A stretch of 64,000 nt of DNA from Halocatena salina (GCF_023115355.1 NZ_CP096019.1:2294001-2358000); one strand, 5' to 3'. Counted from the stretch's first letter, positions 26,390 through 35,907 are shown. The notes: generated by a model from the letters alone, not told the origin. Numbers and translations are program-made.

Positions 26390-27553
26390 ATGAACGGAAA
26401 CGAGTTCGGTCGGCTTTTTCGGGTGACGACCCACGGCGAAAGCCACGGGCCGGCGATGGGTGTGACAGTGTCGGGCTGTCCGGCAGGGCTTGCCCTCTCG
26501 GCAGAAGACGTACAACGCGAACTCGATCGGCGAAAGCCCGGCCAGTCGATGATCACCACGAGCCGCGATGAACCGGACGCTGTCGAGATTCACAGCGGTC
26601 TCCAGGACGGCTACACGACGGGAACACCGATCGGGATGACGATCCAGAACAAAGATTCCAGATCCGGAAAGTACGAGCCGTTCGTCACTGCACCGCGGCC
26701 CAGTCACGGGGATTTCACCTATTCGGCGAAGTTCGGCACGCGCAACTGGGGGGGTGGCGGGCGCTCGTCAGCCCGGGAAACCGTTAACTGGGTCGCTGCT
26801 GGCGCGATCGCCGGGAAGATCCTCGAACGTGAGGGAATCGAGGTGAAAGCCCACGTCAACCAGATCGGTGAGATCCGAGCGCCAGACGTGTCGTTCGAGC
26901 AACTGCTCGAACACACAGAAGAGAATCCGGTGCGGTGTGCCCATCCCGAAACTGCCGAACGGATGCGCGAGCGCATCGAGGAGTACCAAGAGGCAGGTGA
27001 CTCCATCGGTGGCTCGATCTACTTCGAGACCCGCGGCGTTCCGCGGGGATTGGGCGCGCCCCGGTTCGATTCGGTACCGGCGCGGCTGGGGCGAGCGCTG
27101 ATGGCGGTCCCCGCTGCCACGGGCTTCGAGTTCGGATTGGGACGGTCGGCGCGCGAACGGACCGGCAGCGAACGCAACGAGGACTGGACCACCGACGAAG
27201 CAGGCGATCCCGTTCCGGTCGGCAACGACCATGGAGGCATCCAAGGCGGAATCACGACCGGTCAACCCATCTACGGCGAAGTGACCTTGCACGCTCCGAC
27301 ATCGATTCCCAAGCCCCAGACCACCGTCGACTGGGAAACCGGCGAACAAAAGGAGATTCAGGTGATCGGCCGCCACGATCCCGTCCTCCCACCCCGAGGG
27401 GTGCCCGTCGTCGAGGCGATGGTGAATCTCACGCTGGTTGATTTCCTGCTGTTGGGTGGTCGCCTCAATCCGGATCGACTCGACGACCAACCGGGCGAAT
27501 ACGACACCGCATATCACCCTCAGAGTCCCGAAAACAAGAAGGAAAACGAGTAG
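26390..27553 (+). CDS. aroC: Chorismate synthase
   Basis: Seventh enzyme of the shikimate pathway, converting EPSP to chorismate with reduced FMN. The 387-residue protein starts MNGNEFGRLFRVTTHGESHGPAMG (first signature). It contains RPSHGDFTYSAKFGTRNWGGGGRSSARETV (second), and ends with the FMN/substrate region GIQGGITTGQPI and HDPVLPPRGVPVVEAM. The start at 26390 is fixed by the conserved N-terminus; upstream in-frame codons run into the nickel transporter. It is monocistronic. Confidence 0.96.
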   Translation: MNGNEFGRLFRVTTHGESHGPAMGVTVSGCPAGLALSAEDVQRELDRRKPGQSMITTSRDEPDAVEIHSGLQDGYTTGTPIGMTIQNKDSRSGKYEPFVTAPRPSHGDFTYSAKFGTRNWGGGGRSSARETVNWVAAGAIAGKILEREGIEVKAHVNQIGEIRAPDVSFEQLLEHTEENPVRCAHPETAERMRERIEEYQEAGDSIGGSIYFETRGVPRGLGAPRFDSVPARLGRALMAVPAATGFEFGLGRSARERTGSERNEDWTTDEAGDPVPVGNDHGGIQGGITTGQPIYGEVTLHAPTSIPKPQTTVDWETGEQKEIQVIGRHDPVLPPRGVPVVEAMVNLTLVDFLLLGGRLNPDRLDDQPGEYDTAYHPQSPENKKENE

Positions 27554-27559
27554 GGCAGC

Positions 27560-27772
27560 TCACCAGTAGGGGTTCGAGAGGAACCGACTCGACCGCACGC
27601 CCAACCCGATCAATCCGAGAACGATCGCGGCAACGAGTATCGTTGTGAGCGTCGTCGGTCCGGTGTACTGTCCGGTTTGGAGTCCGGTCTCGCCGAGCGT
27701 GAGCAGCGATCCGATCGTGGTGATCCCAATCACGAGTACGACGACCGCTCCGAGCAATCGTGTCCAGTTCAT
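27560..27772 (-). CDS. Small two-helix membrane protein
   Basis: A 70-residue protein with two membrane helices (LLGAVVVLVIGITTIGSLLTL and TTILVAAIVLGLIGLGVRS) joined by a short polar loop. It is convergent with aroC and separated by 58 bp from the plus-strand DUF2064-like gene on the other side. Many haloarchaea have such small membrane proteins; I do not recognise a named family. Confidence 0.62.
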   Translation of the reverse strand: MNWTRLLGAVVVLVIGITTIGSLLTLGETGLQTGQYTGPTTLTTILVAAIVLGLIGLGVRSSRFLSNPYW

Positions 27773-27830
27773 GTATTGGCGTTCGAAGCCGGGAGTATAA
27801 AGGTCTCGTCACACGCAGTATCTCTATAAG

Positions 27831-28592
27831 ATGACCACGATTGCTGTTCTGTGTGATCCTCCCCGAGACGATCTCGTGTTGCCGGAGCTGCCGGCAACGT
27901 CACCGCTTTCTGCGAGTGAGGCGACAACGCTCTACACGGCGATGCTGAAAGACGTTTGCGTTGCTGTCGAAGCCAGCGGCGGCGACCTACTCGTCAACTA
28001 CCGCCCGGAAGACGCTCTTCCCGACCACGGATCGGGAGCGGCGGACGGTGACGACGCCAAAGATGAGATCAAAGCGGCCATAGCGGGTTCCCTCTCAGAA
28101 CCGGAGTCTGTCCGCTTTGAACGGCAGGTCGGTCAGACGTTTTCCGGACGGGCCGGAAACACGGCCACCCACCTCTTGGAACGAGAAGAAGCAGACTCGG
28201 TCGCCATCACCACGCCAACAGCGCCGTTTCTCTTCCGACAGCTGATCGACACCGCCGCGATGAAGCTGCGTCGGTCCTCGGTAGTGCTCGGTCCTGCGCC
28301 CGGTGGTCGGGTGTACTACGCTGGGTTCACCGAAACGATCGACTTCGCCGACGCCTACGACGCTCCCGCCCTTGAGACGGTAACCGACCGCGCGATCGAC
28401 GCCGGCAACGAAGTGGATTTCCTCGATATGAACCCGCTCCTCGAAACCGGTTCCGATCTCCTCGACGTCGTGGCGCTGCTTCGCGCTCGACAGCGCGCCG
28501 GCCGGATCATTCCAGAACACACGACAACAGCGATCGAAGCCTTCGGGCTGTCCACCGACGGGACCGACCTACAGCGGTCCGACGACCGTTAG
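27831..28592 (+). CDS. DUF2064-like (GT-A fold) protein
   Basis: A 253-residue protein resembling the DUF2064 group of nucleotide-diphospho-sugar-transferase-like proteins. The clearest match is SSVVLGPAPGGRVYYAGFTETIDFADAY, like the family's GPAxDGGYYLIG block, preceded by DSVAITTPTAPFLFRQLIDTA. The Asp of the DGG metal-binding site is replaced by Pro-Gly here, so catalysis is doubtful. It lies upstream of tRNA-Ser on the same strand. Family assignment is tentative. Confidence 0.7.
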   Translation: MTTIAVLCDPPRDDLVLPELPATSPLSASEATTLYTAMLKDVCVAVEASGGDLLVNYRPEDALPDHGSGAADGDDAKDEIKAAIAGSLSEPESVRFERQVGQTFSGRAGNTATHLLEREEADSVAITTPTAPFLFRQLIDTAAMKLRRSSVVLGPAPGGRVYYAGFTETIDFADAYDAPALETVTDRAIDAGNEVDFLDMNPLLETGSDLLDVVALLRARQRAGRIIPEHTTTAIEAFGLSTDGTDLQRSDDR

Positions 28593-28634
28593 TATTTAAT
28601 CACCGGCGGCGGTAGGAGGGAGTGAAGCAATCGT

Positions 28635-28718
28635 GGTGGGGTGGCGGAGTGGACTAACGCGCCTGTCTTGAAAACAGGTGGCCTCACGGCCTCATGGGTT
28701 CGAATCCCATCCCCACCG
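28635..28718 (+). tRNA. tRNA-Ser (anticodon TGA)
   Basis: An 84-nt class II tRNA. The acceptor arms GGTGGGG (28635-28641) and CCCCACC (28711-28717) pair perfectly. The anticodon stem CCTGT/ACAGG encloses the loop CTTGAAA, giving anticodon TGA (reads UCN serine codons). A long variable arm (GGCCTCACGGCC) marks it as serine. The T-arm is ATGGG-TTCGAAT-CCCAT. CCA is not encoded and there is no intron. Confidence 0.97.
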
Positions 28719-28810
28719 TGGTCGGATCGAAGCCATAAGACGCTCGTGTTCGTCGTCTACCATGTTGTAGGAGGGGTATGTATGAGCACTGATCCGTTTC
28801 GCCCACTCAT

Positions 28811-29461
28811 ATGGTTCTCATCGTCGAGTTCGAGTTGAGTTCGGATCGATTGCCGCTGACAGACGTCGCAGCGGCTGCTCCAAGCGTCGTTCTCCGGGTC
28901 GATGACATTCTCGTTTCTGAACGCAATCGTCCGGTCCTCGTTTTATGGGCCGAGAGCGAGACGTTCGAATCGCTCGAAACGGCACTCGAAGCTTCCGAGC
29001 GAACTACCCACAGCGTGCTCGGAACGACCGAGCAGCGTCGTCTTTACCGCGTGGAGCTAGCCGAACGAACGCCACCCATCTATACGGAGTTCATTCGGTT
29101 GGATACTGCTCCGGTCGACGCGAGGATTACGCCAAGCGGCTGGCAGGCCCGAACACGATTTTCCGACCGGCAAGCGCTCGCCCAGTTTTACGAATCGTGT
29201 ACGGAACACGATATTTCATTCCGTCTCGACCGAGTCTTCGAAGCAACACCGGACACCGACGACGAGTACGGACTCACGCAGAAACAGCGCGAGACGTTGA
29301 TCGCTGCGCACGAGGCGGGTTATTTCGCGGTTCCCCGAACCTGTTCGCTCGCGGAGATCGGCGAACAGCTCGACGTCTCCGCACCCTCGGTTTCCGAACG
29401 GCTGCGCCGGGCATTGGACCGACTCGTCCGCCACACCGTCCGTCTCGATGAGCACGGATAA
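28811..29461 (+). CDS. HTH-10 (bacterio-opsin activator-type) transcription regulator
   Basis: A 216-residue regulator with a C-terminal HTH_10 domain (YGLTQKQRETLIAAHEAGYFAVPRTCSLAEIGEQLDVSAPSVSERLRRALDRLV, residues 155-207) and an N-terminal sensing region of unknown ligand. It is followed 58 bp later by the R2-like oxidase on the same strand and preceded by tRNA-Ser. Control of the R2-like gene is possible but unsupported beyond position. Confidence 0.88.
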   Translation: MVLIVEFELSSDRLPLTDVAAAAPSVVLRVDDILVSERNRPVLVLWAESETFESLETALEASERTTHSVLGTTEQRRLYRVELAERTPPIYTEFIRLDTAPVDARITPSGWQARTRFSDRQALAQFYESCTEHDISFRLDRVFEATPDTDDEYGLTQKQRETLIAAHEAGYFAVPRTCSLAEIGEQLDVSAPSVSERLRRALDRLVRHTVRLDEHG

Positions 29462-29519
29462 ACACCACAACGTGTTAGGCCGGGCGCTCGTCCGCTCTCG
29501 GATCGTACTCGTGGTTGTG

Positions 29520-30407
29520 ATGTCGGACATACCACCGATGCAGATCGATACCGACGCACGGCCGTTCAGATACTACCGTCACGCCGTCGAGAAACACTGG
29601 GACCCTCACGAGATCGATCTCACCGTGGATCGAGACGGTATTGCCGAACTCGATGATGCAGCGTTCGAGGGGCTCAAACGCGCACTCGCGTTGTTCGGCG
29701 CGGGTGAAGACGCCGTCACGACGGATCTCGCCCCGCTGGCGGTCGTGCTCGAAGAGTTCGAGGATCAGCTGTTTCTCACGACGCAGCTGTATGAGGAGGC
29801 CAAACATTCGGACTTCTTCGACCGATACTGGCGTGAAGTGATCCATCCGGCTGAAGACGCTCGCGGGCACGCCCACTCTTCCCCGACCGATGAACGATGG
29901 TTCACCGAGGAGTACGACGAGCTGTTTGCGCGTAATGAGCGCGCAATGCGTCGGCTGCTTGAGGCGGACACCGCCGAGAACCGTGCGAAAGCGTACTCAC
30001 ACTACCACCTGACCGTCGAGGGGATCCTCGCACAAACCGGATACTACGGTTTGACACGCGAGTTCGACGCGGAGACACATCCAACGCTACCGCACTTGCC
30101 GGGGTTGATCGGCGGACTCACCCAGATCCGGAGCGATGAGGGCCGCCACGTCGGCTTTGGGATGGCGAAACTCACAGAGCTCATTCAAACCGGACGCGTG
30201 CAACCGGACGTGATAGAGTCGACCATTGGCGATCTCCTGCCATTGGTGGCAGCAGCGATTCCGAGTCAGGAACGCGACGGACCCGGGATCTCGTCGACTG
30301 ACCTCATCGAGTACGCGCGAAACAAACACGACCAGCGCATGACCCAGATCACGACCGCGAGCCAGCAGCTCCCGACCGTCGAGGAGCTGACTACGCTCAC
30401 GGACTGA
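29520..30407 (+). CDS. R2-like (R2lox-type) ferritin-fold oxidase
   Basis: A 295-residue four-helix-bundle dimetal protein, often labelled ribonucleotide reductase beta in haloarchaea. Metal-ligand blocks are GAGEDAVTTDL (residues 60-70), YEEAKHSDFF (91-100), HYHLTVEGILAQTGYY (161-176) and SDEGRHVGFG (205-214). The Tyr162-Glu167 spacing and the Val in GEDAV match the Mn/Fe R2-like ligand-binding oxidases with a Tyr-Val cross-link, not a radical-generating R2. No large NrdA/NrdE subunit is nearby. The ATG at 29538 is an alternative start. Confidence 0.82.
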   Translation: MSDIPPMQIDTDARPFRYYRHAVEKHWDPHEIDLTVDRDGIAELDDAAFEGLKRALALFGAGEDAVTTDLAPLAVVLEEFEDQLFLTTQLYEEAKHSDFFDRYWREVIHPAEDARGHAHSSPTDERWFTEEYDELFARNERAMRRLLEADTAENRAKAYSHYHLTVEGILAQTGYYGLTREFDAETHPTLPHLPGLIGGLTQIRSDEGRHVGFGMAKLTELIQTGRVQPDVIESTIGDLLPLVAAAIPSQERDGPGISSTDLIEYARNKHDQRMTQITTASQQLPTVEELTTLTD

Positions 30408-30437
30408 ATCGAGACGAGTGACGATTTCGTACACACG

Positions 30438-30533
30438 ATGACGACGATTACAGCCTTCGATGCGACCAATCCCGATGGGGCCCCCAGCGAACAGGCGTTC
30501 AAACGACTACTCGAAAGGAGGAGGCGTCGATGA
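30438..30533 (+). CDS. 31-residue leader-like ORF overlapping phaC
   Basis: A short ORF (MTTITAFDATNPDGAPSEQ...) ending in a run of arginines. Its stop overlaps the phaC ATG (ATGA), and its 3' end provides the purine-rich GAAAGGAGGAGG that would serve as the phaC ribosome-binding site. In haloarchaea the gene in this position is normally phaE; this ORF is far too short to be PhaE. It could be a coupling leader peptide or a remnant of phaE. Confidence 0.4.
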   Translation: MTTITAFDATNPDGAPSEQAFKRLLERRRRR

Positions 30534-31618
30534 ACGACCGTTCCTCACATTCCAATCCGCTCGCGCTGGCGCTCGATGCCCAGCGCCAGCGTCTCACAAC
30601 CGCCATCGAAGCAGTCGAAACCCTGGATGTGGGACCGCTCACTCGAGACATTGCGACTGATGTGGGTCGGACTCCGAGCGAGGTGATTTACAGCGATCAC
30701 CTCTTCGAACTCCACCACTACGAACCCCGCGAGAGCTGCCACGATATTCCGATCCTGTTCGTCTACTCGCTGATCAACAAGCCGTTCATCCTCGATCTTC
30801 AGCCGGATCGATCGGTGGTTCAGCGGCTCCTAGAGGCGGGCTTTCACGTTTACATGATCGGCTGGAACGAGCCGCCGCGCGAACGACGGCTCACGCTCGA
30901 TGAGTACGTGAATGAGTGCATAGGAAACTGTGTGGATGTGGTCCGTGAGCGTTCGGGACAGGAGTCGATCAACATGATGGGATACTGCATAGGGGGCACG
31001 ATGGCAGCGATCTACGCCGCGCTTCACCCTGACTCCGTCCTGAATCTGGGATTGATAGCCGCTGGCTTGTGCTTCGAAACCGACGATCCCGGTGGCGTGT
31101 TTGAACGCTGGAACGAGAAAGCGTGGGTTTCACCGCGTGAAATCACGGAGGCCTACGAAAACGTACCGTCAGAACTGCTCGCGCTCGCGCTGAGTGATCC
31201 GAATTCGGATTACGTCTCGAAGTTCGCTCGACTGTACGACAACCGCAACGACGACGCGTTCGTGGCGACGTTCGCCCGGATAGAACGCTGGCTGGCCGAC
31301 GGTGTTGATGTCGCAGCCGAACCGTTCAGTCAGTTCATCGAAGATATCTGTCGGAAGAACAAGATCTGTCGGAACGAGCTGTCGATCGGTGATGAGCACG
31401 TGGAGTTCTCGCACATCGATATGCCGGTTTTGCAACTCACCGCCCGCGACGACCACCTCTTTCCACCGGAGACGAGCAAGCCATTTACTGACGTCATTGC
31501 CAGCACTGATACGCGTGTCGTCGAATTTCCAACCGGTCATATCGGCCTGTTAGTTTCGGAACGCTCTCACGAAAGTGTTTGGCCGGAGGTTTGTGCGTGG
31601 TTCGGACAGCGATCATGA
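30530..31618 (+). CDS. phaC: Class III-type poly(3-hydroxyalkanoate) synthase subunit PhaC
   Basis: Alpha/beta-hydrolase-fold polymerase of hydroxyacyl-CoA into PHA granules, 362 residues. The catalytic triad is visible: Cys153 in the lipase-like box GYCIGG, Asp307/308 in LTARDDHLFPP and His337 in PTGHIGLL. The conserved Trp region IGWNEPPRERRLTLDEYV is present. Haloarchaeal PhaC proteins usually carry a further C-terminal extension of roughly 100 residues, absent here, and no full phaE is adjacent. An excellent RBS precedes the ATG. Confidence 0.9.
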   Translation: MNDRSSHSNPLALALDAQRQRLTTAIEAVETLDVGPLTRDIATDVGRTPSEVIYSDHLFELHHYEPRESCHDIPILFVYSLINKPFILDLQPDRSVVQRLLEAGFHVYMIGWNEPPRERRLTLDEYVNECIGNCVDVVRERSGQESINMMGYCIGGTMAAIYAALHPDSVLNLGLIAAGLCFETDDPGGVFERWNEKAWVSPREITEAYENVPSELLALALSDPNSDYVSKFARLYDNRNDDAFVATFARIERWLADGVDVAAEPFSQFIEDICRKNKICRNELSIGDEHVEFSHIDMPVLQLTARDDHLFPPETSKPFTDVIASTDTRVVEFPTGHIGLLVSERSHESVWPEVCAWFGQRS

Positions 31619-31639
31619 ATCGATCGCGTTCGTGCTGTC

Positions 31640-32848
31640 TCAGTCTGGACGTGCGACCCTTGAGGCGGTAGTGATCCCTTCGAAAACGCGATCGGCGTTC
31701 TGGATGAGTAGCGTGCCAACGACGCTCATGACGAGCACGTAGCCGACGGCGAACACAGGAATCTCCCCGCCGAGTGCGCCGGTCCCGACACTCGCCGCAA
31801 GGGTGGCGATTACGAGGGAGAACTCCCCACGAGGCACTAACCCGACGCCGACGCGCATCGAGCGTCGCCGATCGAGGCGATAGATCCGTCCCGACAGCGA
31901 TCCACTGATCACTTTCCCCACAGTCGTAACGAGCACTGCTGCGAGCAGCAACCAGATGAGATCGGTGAGAAGAGTTATTTCGGTTGTCAGCCCGATCGAG
32001 AAGAAAAAGACGGCAGCAAAGAAGTCGCGTGTGGGTGTGACGACAGATTCGATGCGTTCGATGTGGTCGGTCTCGCTGAACGCGGTGCCGACGAAGAAGG
32101 CTGCGACCGCCTCACTCAGTCCGAGCGTGAGCGCGAATCCAGCGATGAGCGTCGTAATCCCGAGTATGCGCAACAAAAACAACTCGTCCGAATCGGTATC
32201 GAACACCTGCTCGACGATCGAGGAGCCGTACCACGCGATGAGTGTAAGTCCTCCGAGAAACACGAACGCTCCCCCGATCGCAACAGCGGCGTCCATCACC
32301 GTCCCGCCCCCACCCGCAACCGCGGTCAACAATGCGAGATAAACCGCGATCAGGATGTCCTCGAACACGAGCGTTCCCAAAATAGGGCCGCTTTCTGCGT
32401 TCGCGACCCATCCACTCTCGATGAGCGATTTCGAAATCACGGCGCTTGAAGAGATGTAGACGATACCGGCGAGAAAGAACGTTTCGAGGAGCGAGTAGCC
32501 AAACGCTAGTCCGAGACCGATCCCGAGACTGAAGTTGACGAGGAAGTCGATGCTGCCGATCTTTGCGATCCGTCGTCGGTCGTTCAGCAGTTGCGAAATA
32601 CTGAACTCGACGCCGAGAAAGAACAGTAAAAACACGATCCCGAGTTCTGCAACGACATCGATGAACTCCCGTTGATCGACGAGCGTTAACGATATGCCCG
32701 CGATCGTTGATGGCTCGTTCGGACCGATAAGGATGCCCATAGCGATGTACGCCGGGATAACCGAGAGACTGATGCGGTTGGCAACGGTGCCAGCGACCGC
32801 GATACCTGTCAGTGCGATTCCGATTTCGAAGAGCAACGTATCTGACAT
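31640..32848 (-). CDS. CPA2-family K+(Na+)/H+ antiporter, KhtU/KefB-like
   Basis: A 402-residue membrane antiporter with about 12 helices. Typical CPA2 text includes FLLFFLGVEFSISQLLNDRR, the helix-5 type SSSAVISKSLIESG and GPILGTLVFEDILIAVYLALL (with the ion-binding Asp), then FFSIGLTTEITLL and LVPRGEFSLVIATLA. It follows by 10 bp an RCK_C-domain protein (32859-33353) in the same transcription unit, the pattern of the KhtTU K+/H+ antiporter. It probably expels K+ under alkaline or high-K+ conditions. Confidence 0.9.
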   Translation of the reverse strand: MSDTLLFEIGIALTGIAVAGTVANRISLSVIPAYIAMGILIGPNEPSTIAGISLTLVDQREFIDVVAELGIVFLLFFLGVEFSISQLLNDRRRIAKIGSIDFLVNFSLGIGLGLAFGYSLLETFFLAGIVYISSSAVISKSLIESGWVANAESGPILGTLVFEDILIAVYLALLTAVAGGGGTVMDAAVAIGGAFVFLGGLTLIAWYGSSIVEQVFDTDSDELFLLRILGITTLIAGFALTLGLSEAVAAFFVGTAFSETDHIERIESVVTPTRDFFAAVFFFSIGLTTEITLLTDLIWLLLAAVLVTTVGKVISGSLSGRIYRLDRRRSMRVGVGLVPRGEFSLVIATLAASVGTGALGGEIPVFAVGYVLVMSVVGTLLIQNADRVFEGITTASRVARPD

Positions 32849-32858
32849 TGATAGTGTA

Positions 32859-33353
32859 TTAAGTACCGTCAGATCCGCTGTCGACTAACTCCGCGAACTG
32901 TTGCTGTTCGTCGCGGGTCCCGAGACTCACGAGGACATCGTTGGCTTTGATCGTGGTATCGGGTTGTGGATTTGCGATCGTTTCCTCACCCCTCTGAATG
33001 GCCATGATGGAGACGCCCGTTCGTTCGCGGATGGTGGCCTCTTGGAGGGACTGGCCAATCAACGGTGCCGACGGATCAACGTCGGTCCATTCGATGATGG
33101 CTTCTCCCAGCGGAACCTGTATATCGTCCATCTCGACCGGTTGGAAGTAGGCACCCTCGAGAATGGAACCGAGTTGCCGGGCCAGTTTCCCTGTCAGACT
33201 GAACAGTTTCTCGCTGTCTTGGTTCTTACCGGGGCGAAGATAGATCTCTCGTTTCCCATCGTGGTGGATGATGACGATGAGCCGCTCCTCATCGCCAAGC
33301 TCGAGTTCAAATTTGTGACCAACCCCTGGTACCTCTGCCTCATACACCGTCAT
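32859..33353 (-). CDS. RCK_C (TrkA-C) regulatory subunit, KhtT-like
   Basis: A 164-residue cytosolic protein with an N-terminal alpha/beta part (MTVYEAEVPGVGHKFELELGDEERLIVIIHHDGKREIYLRPG) and a C-terminal RCK_C domain (APLIGQSLQEATIRERTGVSIMAIQRGEETIANPQPDTTIKANDVLVSLG). This two-part layout matches KhtT/YhaT regulators that bind nucleotides or K+. It is the promoter-proximal gene of an antiporter operon. Confidence 0.9.
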   Translation of the reverse strand: MTVYEAEVPGVGHKFELELGDEERLIVIIHHDGKREIYLRPGKNQDSEKLFSLTGKLARQLGSILEGAYFQPVEMDDIQVPLGEAIIEWTDVDPSAPLIGQSLQEATIRERTGVSIMAIQRGEETIANPQPDTTIKANDVLVSLGTRDEQQQFAELVDSGSDGT

Positions 33354-33501
33354 ACTTCTTTCAGTATCCGTAGTCCGATAAACAGTACGTTCTTTGGGCT
33401 CTCCCTGATGTACGAAGACGACAGTCCGTCCCGAAATAGGACCTGCCGATCATCCGACCCATCACCCACAAGGTACCGTCGATCGACTGTTACATGGTAC
33501 A

Positions 33502-33915
33502 TCAAATCCCTTGTAGTTCTTCTCGGATCTCCTTCGTTCGTTGCGACTGAAACCGGTCATCGACGAAAATCCGGTCATCCTGAGCGCCCTCCCGTGGTAG
33601 CTCGGTTTGAACCGTTTCCTGATTCGGTGTCACAGTGACATCATCTCTAACCGCTACGTTCGAATCGATCACGTCGGTTACATCAGCGAATACGTAATCC
33701 AACCCGTTGTCAGTCCGGTTTATGATCGTCTTCGTTATTTCGATATGACAGAGGCAAGGCAGCTGTGAGGAGGTGATATCCACATTCGATGTATCGATCA
33801 TCTGTGTACACGATCGCGGAACGAACAGCCCTCTCGCTATCGACAGCTCGCCGGGTGGTTCCTCATCGAGAACGACGATCTGTTCGTCGTCTTTAATACT
33901 GTACAGATATGACAT
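33502..33915 (-). CDS. Orphan hypothetical protein in an AT-rich patch
   Basis: A 137-residue protein beginning MSYLYSIKDDEQIVVLDEEPPGEL, with two cysteines in PCLCHIEITKTIINRTD and an acidic, likely soluble fold. Codon use is less GC-rich than neighbouring genes (several ATA, AAT, TTA codons), suggesting recent acquisition. A TATA-like TATTTAAAT lies about 27 bp upstream of the ATG, a good leaderless promoter, which supports it being a real gene. No family recognised. Confidence 0.6.
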   Translation of the reverse strand: MSYLYSIKDDEQIVVLDEEPPGELSIARGLFVPRSCTQMIDTSNVDITSSQLPCLCHIEITKTIINRTDNGLDYVFADVTDVIDSNVAVRDDVTVTPNQETVQTELPREGAQDDRIFVDDRFQSQRTKEIREELQGI

Positions 33916-34082
33916 AATATATTATACAACATTCTAATTTAAATATTTTTCTCCCCCCATACTATTATTTTATACTAAAATATGAGATTACTGTCTCTAT
34001 GGATGTGAACGATGTTCTGGGGACAGGACACCGGATCGGTTCGATTACGTGGATTTTTGCGGCCCGCGACCAACGTTCGACT

Positions 34083-34901
34083 ATGCAGATCGGTATTGTT
34101 GGGCAACAAGACAATCCACGGGCGGCGTCACTAGCGGGAGATATTCGGGATGCCGTGGACGTTTCTGTCGTCGTCGATGAGACGACGGGCGAAACGCTCG
34201 GTACGACCGGTATCTCCGTCGATGAAATGTCCCAGTGTGATCTCGTCGTGAGCATCGGGGGCGACGGCACGTTTCTCTACGCCGCACGCTGGATCGGTTC
34301 GACCCCCATCATGGGTGTGAATCTCGGTGAAGTGGGATTTCTCAACGCCACCGCACCCGAAAACGCCGTGCCGACTGTGCAAGAGATGATCGAAGATCAC
34401 GAATCCGGCGATAGCACCGTTCGGACCCTCGATATTCCTCGACTGAGCGCGACGGGGGACGGATGGACGCTCCCGCCCGCGCTCAACGAGATCGCGGTCA
34501 TGGGTCCTAATCGCGGTCCCAACGGCGGACTCACGACAGAAGTCCGGGTCGATGGATCATTGTACACTGGTGGCCACGCCGATGGTGTGCTCGTTGCTAC
34601 CCCAGCTGGCAGCACCGCGTACAACCTCAGTGAGAGCGGACCGTTGGTGCATCCGAACGTGTCGGGTATGATACTCAACGAGATGTGTGCCAGAGACGGG
34701 ATGCCCCCGTTGGTTGTCGATCCCGACGCCGTGGTATCGATCCGAGCTGACGATGCCCCCGCTGCGATCGCCGTCAGCGACGGTCGGATCCACAAGGAAG
34801 TCGATCCGCCGGTCGTGATTACCGTCTCGGCGGACGCGCCACCGGTACGGATCGCTGGTCCCGAGATCGATTTCTTCACAGCACTCGGGAAACTCGACTG
34901 A
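34083..34901 (+). CDS. nadK: NAD kinase
   Basis: Phosphorylates NAD to NADP. The 272-residue form begins [18 protein letters not shown] and shows the NAD-kinase signature [14 protein letters not shown], the NLGEVGFL block and the substrate-binding [28 protein letters not shown] start at 33999 with a nearby TATA box is possible, adding 28 residues (MDVNDVLGTGHRIG...) without family resemblance; the later ATG fits homologues. It precedes mptA by 70 bp on the same strand, possibly cotranscribed. Confidence 0.93.
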   Translation: MQIGIVGQQDNPRAASLAGDIRDAVDVSVVVDETTGETLGTTGISVDEMSQCDLVVSIGGDGTFLYAARWIGSTPIMGVNLGEVGFLNATAPENAVPTVQEMIEDHESGDSTVRTLDIPRLSATGDGWTLPPALNEIAVMGPNRGPNGGLTTEVRVDGSLYTGGHADGVLVATPAGSTAYNLSESGPLVHPNVSGMILNEMCARDGMPPLVVDPDAVVSIRADDAPAAIAVSDGRIHKEVDPPVVITVSADAPPVRIAGPEIDFFTALGKLD

Positions 34902-34971
34902 GTGGGATCACTGGGCAGCCACGATGTTGCTTTCGCAACCCCTATTCGGTCCAAACCCATCAGATGAGATA

Positions 34972-35907
34972 ATGAGCCAGCAGCTGCCGGACGTGCAGGC
35001 GTCGAGTCCAACGGTGAGTATCGGACTCAATCGCGTCGGCGTGACCGGTGTCGAAAAGCTCGTCGAAATCGATCGTAACGGTGATCGGCCGATCGTGTTG
35101 ATGGCCGAGTTCGAGGTGTTCGTCGACCTTCCCAAATGGCGGAAAGGTGCCGATATGAGCCGCAACATGGAGGTCATCGATGAAACACTTGAGATCGCTG
35201 TTGATGACACCGCCTCCGGTGTCGAGGACGTCTGTGGGACTGCGGCTGAGCGACTCCTCGAAAAGCACGACTACACCACACAGGCGGAAGTACGGATGGA
35301 AGCCCGATATGTGGTTCACGATCAGACGCCGGAATCTGATCGGCTCACCCAATCTACGGCTGACATCATCGCCAGTGCCACCGCGACTGACGAGGAGACG
35401 CGTGAAGAGATCGGTGCGCGCGTTACCGGGATGACCGTCTGTCCCTGTTCACAGGGCATGTCTGCCGCACGCGCACGAGAGACGCTGCTTGATCTCGGCG
35501 TCGACGATGAGACGATCGAGCAGTTCCTTGATGCGGTCCCGCAACCCGGCCACTCCCAGCGCGGACACGCGACGCTCACCGTCGAATCGTCAGGAGCACC
35601 CGATCTCGACGTTATCGACATCATCGACGTGGCCCGCGATTCGATGAGCGCACGGATCTACAACCTCGCAAAACGCCCGGACGAAGACCACATGACCTAC
35701 GACGCCCACGCGGATGCGAAATTCGTCGAGGACTGCGTCCGATCGATGGCGGAAGGCGTTACCGAACGGTTCTCTCACCTCTCGGACGACGCCGTTATCA
35801 CGATGAAGCAGTCCAACGACGAATCTATCCATCAACACAACGCCCACGCCGAACGTGTCGCGGACATGGCCGAACTGCGCGCAGAACTGAACGGGACTCA
35901 GGACTGA
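34972..35907 (+). CDS. mptA: GTP cyclohydrolase MptA (FolE2/type IV)
   Basis: Fe(II)-dependent GTP cyclohydrolase giving 7,8-dihydroneopterin 2',3'-cyclic phosphate, first step of archaeal pterin (folate or methanopterin) synthesis. The 311 residues show [40 protein letters not shown] with the metal-ligand Cys, [16 protein letters not shown], and [15 protein letters not shown] near the end. The start at 34972 (MSQQLPDVQ) was chosen over 34924 because the intervening residues are not conserved. Confidence 0.93.
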   Translation: MSQQLPDVQASSPTVSIGLNRVGVTGVEKLVEIDRNGDRPIVLMAEFEVFVDLPKWRKGADMSRNMEVIDETLEIAVDDTASGVEDVCGTAAERLLEKHDYTTQAEVRMEARYVVHDQTPESDRLTQSTADIIASATATDEETREEIGARVTGMTVCPCSQGMSAARARETLLDLGVDDETIEQFLDAVPQPGHSQRGHATLTVESSGAPDLDVIDIIDVARDSMSARIYNLAKRPDEDHMTYDAHADAKFVEDCVRSMAEGVTERFSHLSDDAVITMKQSNDESIHQHNAHAERVADMAELRAELNGTQD

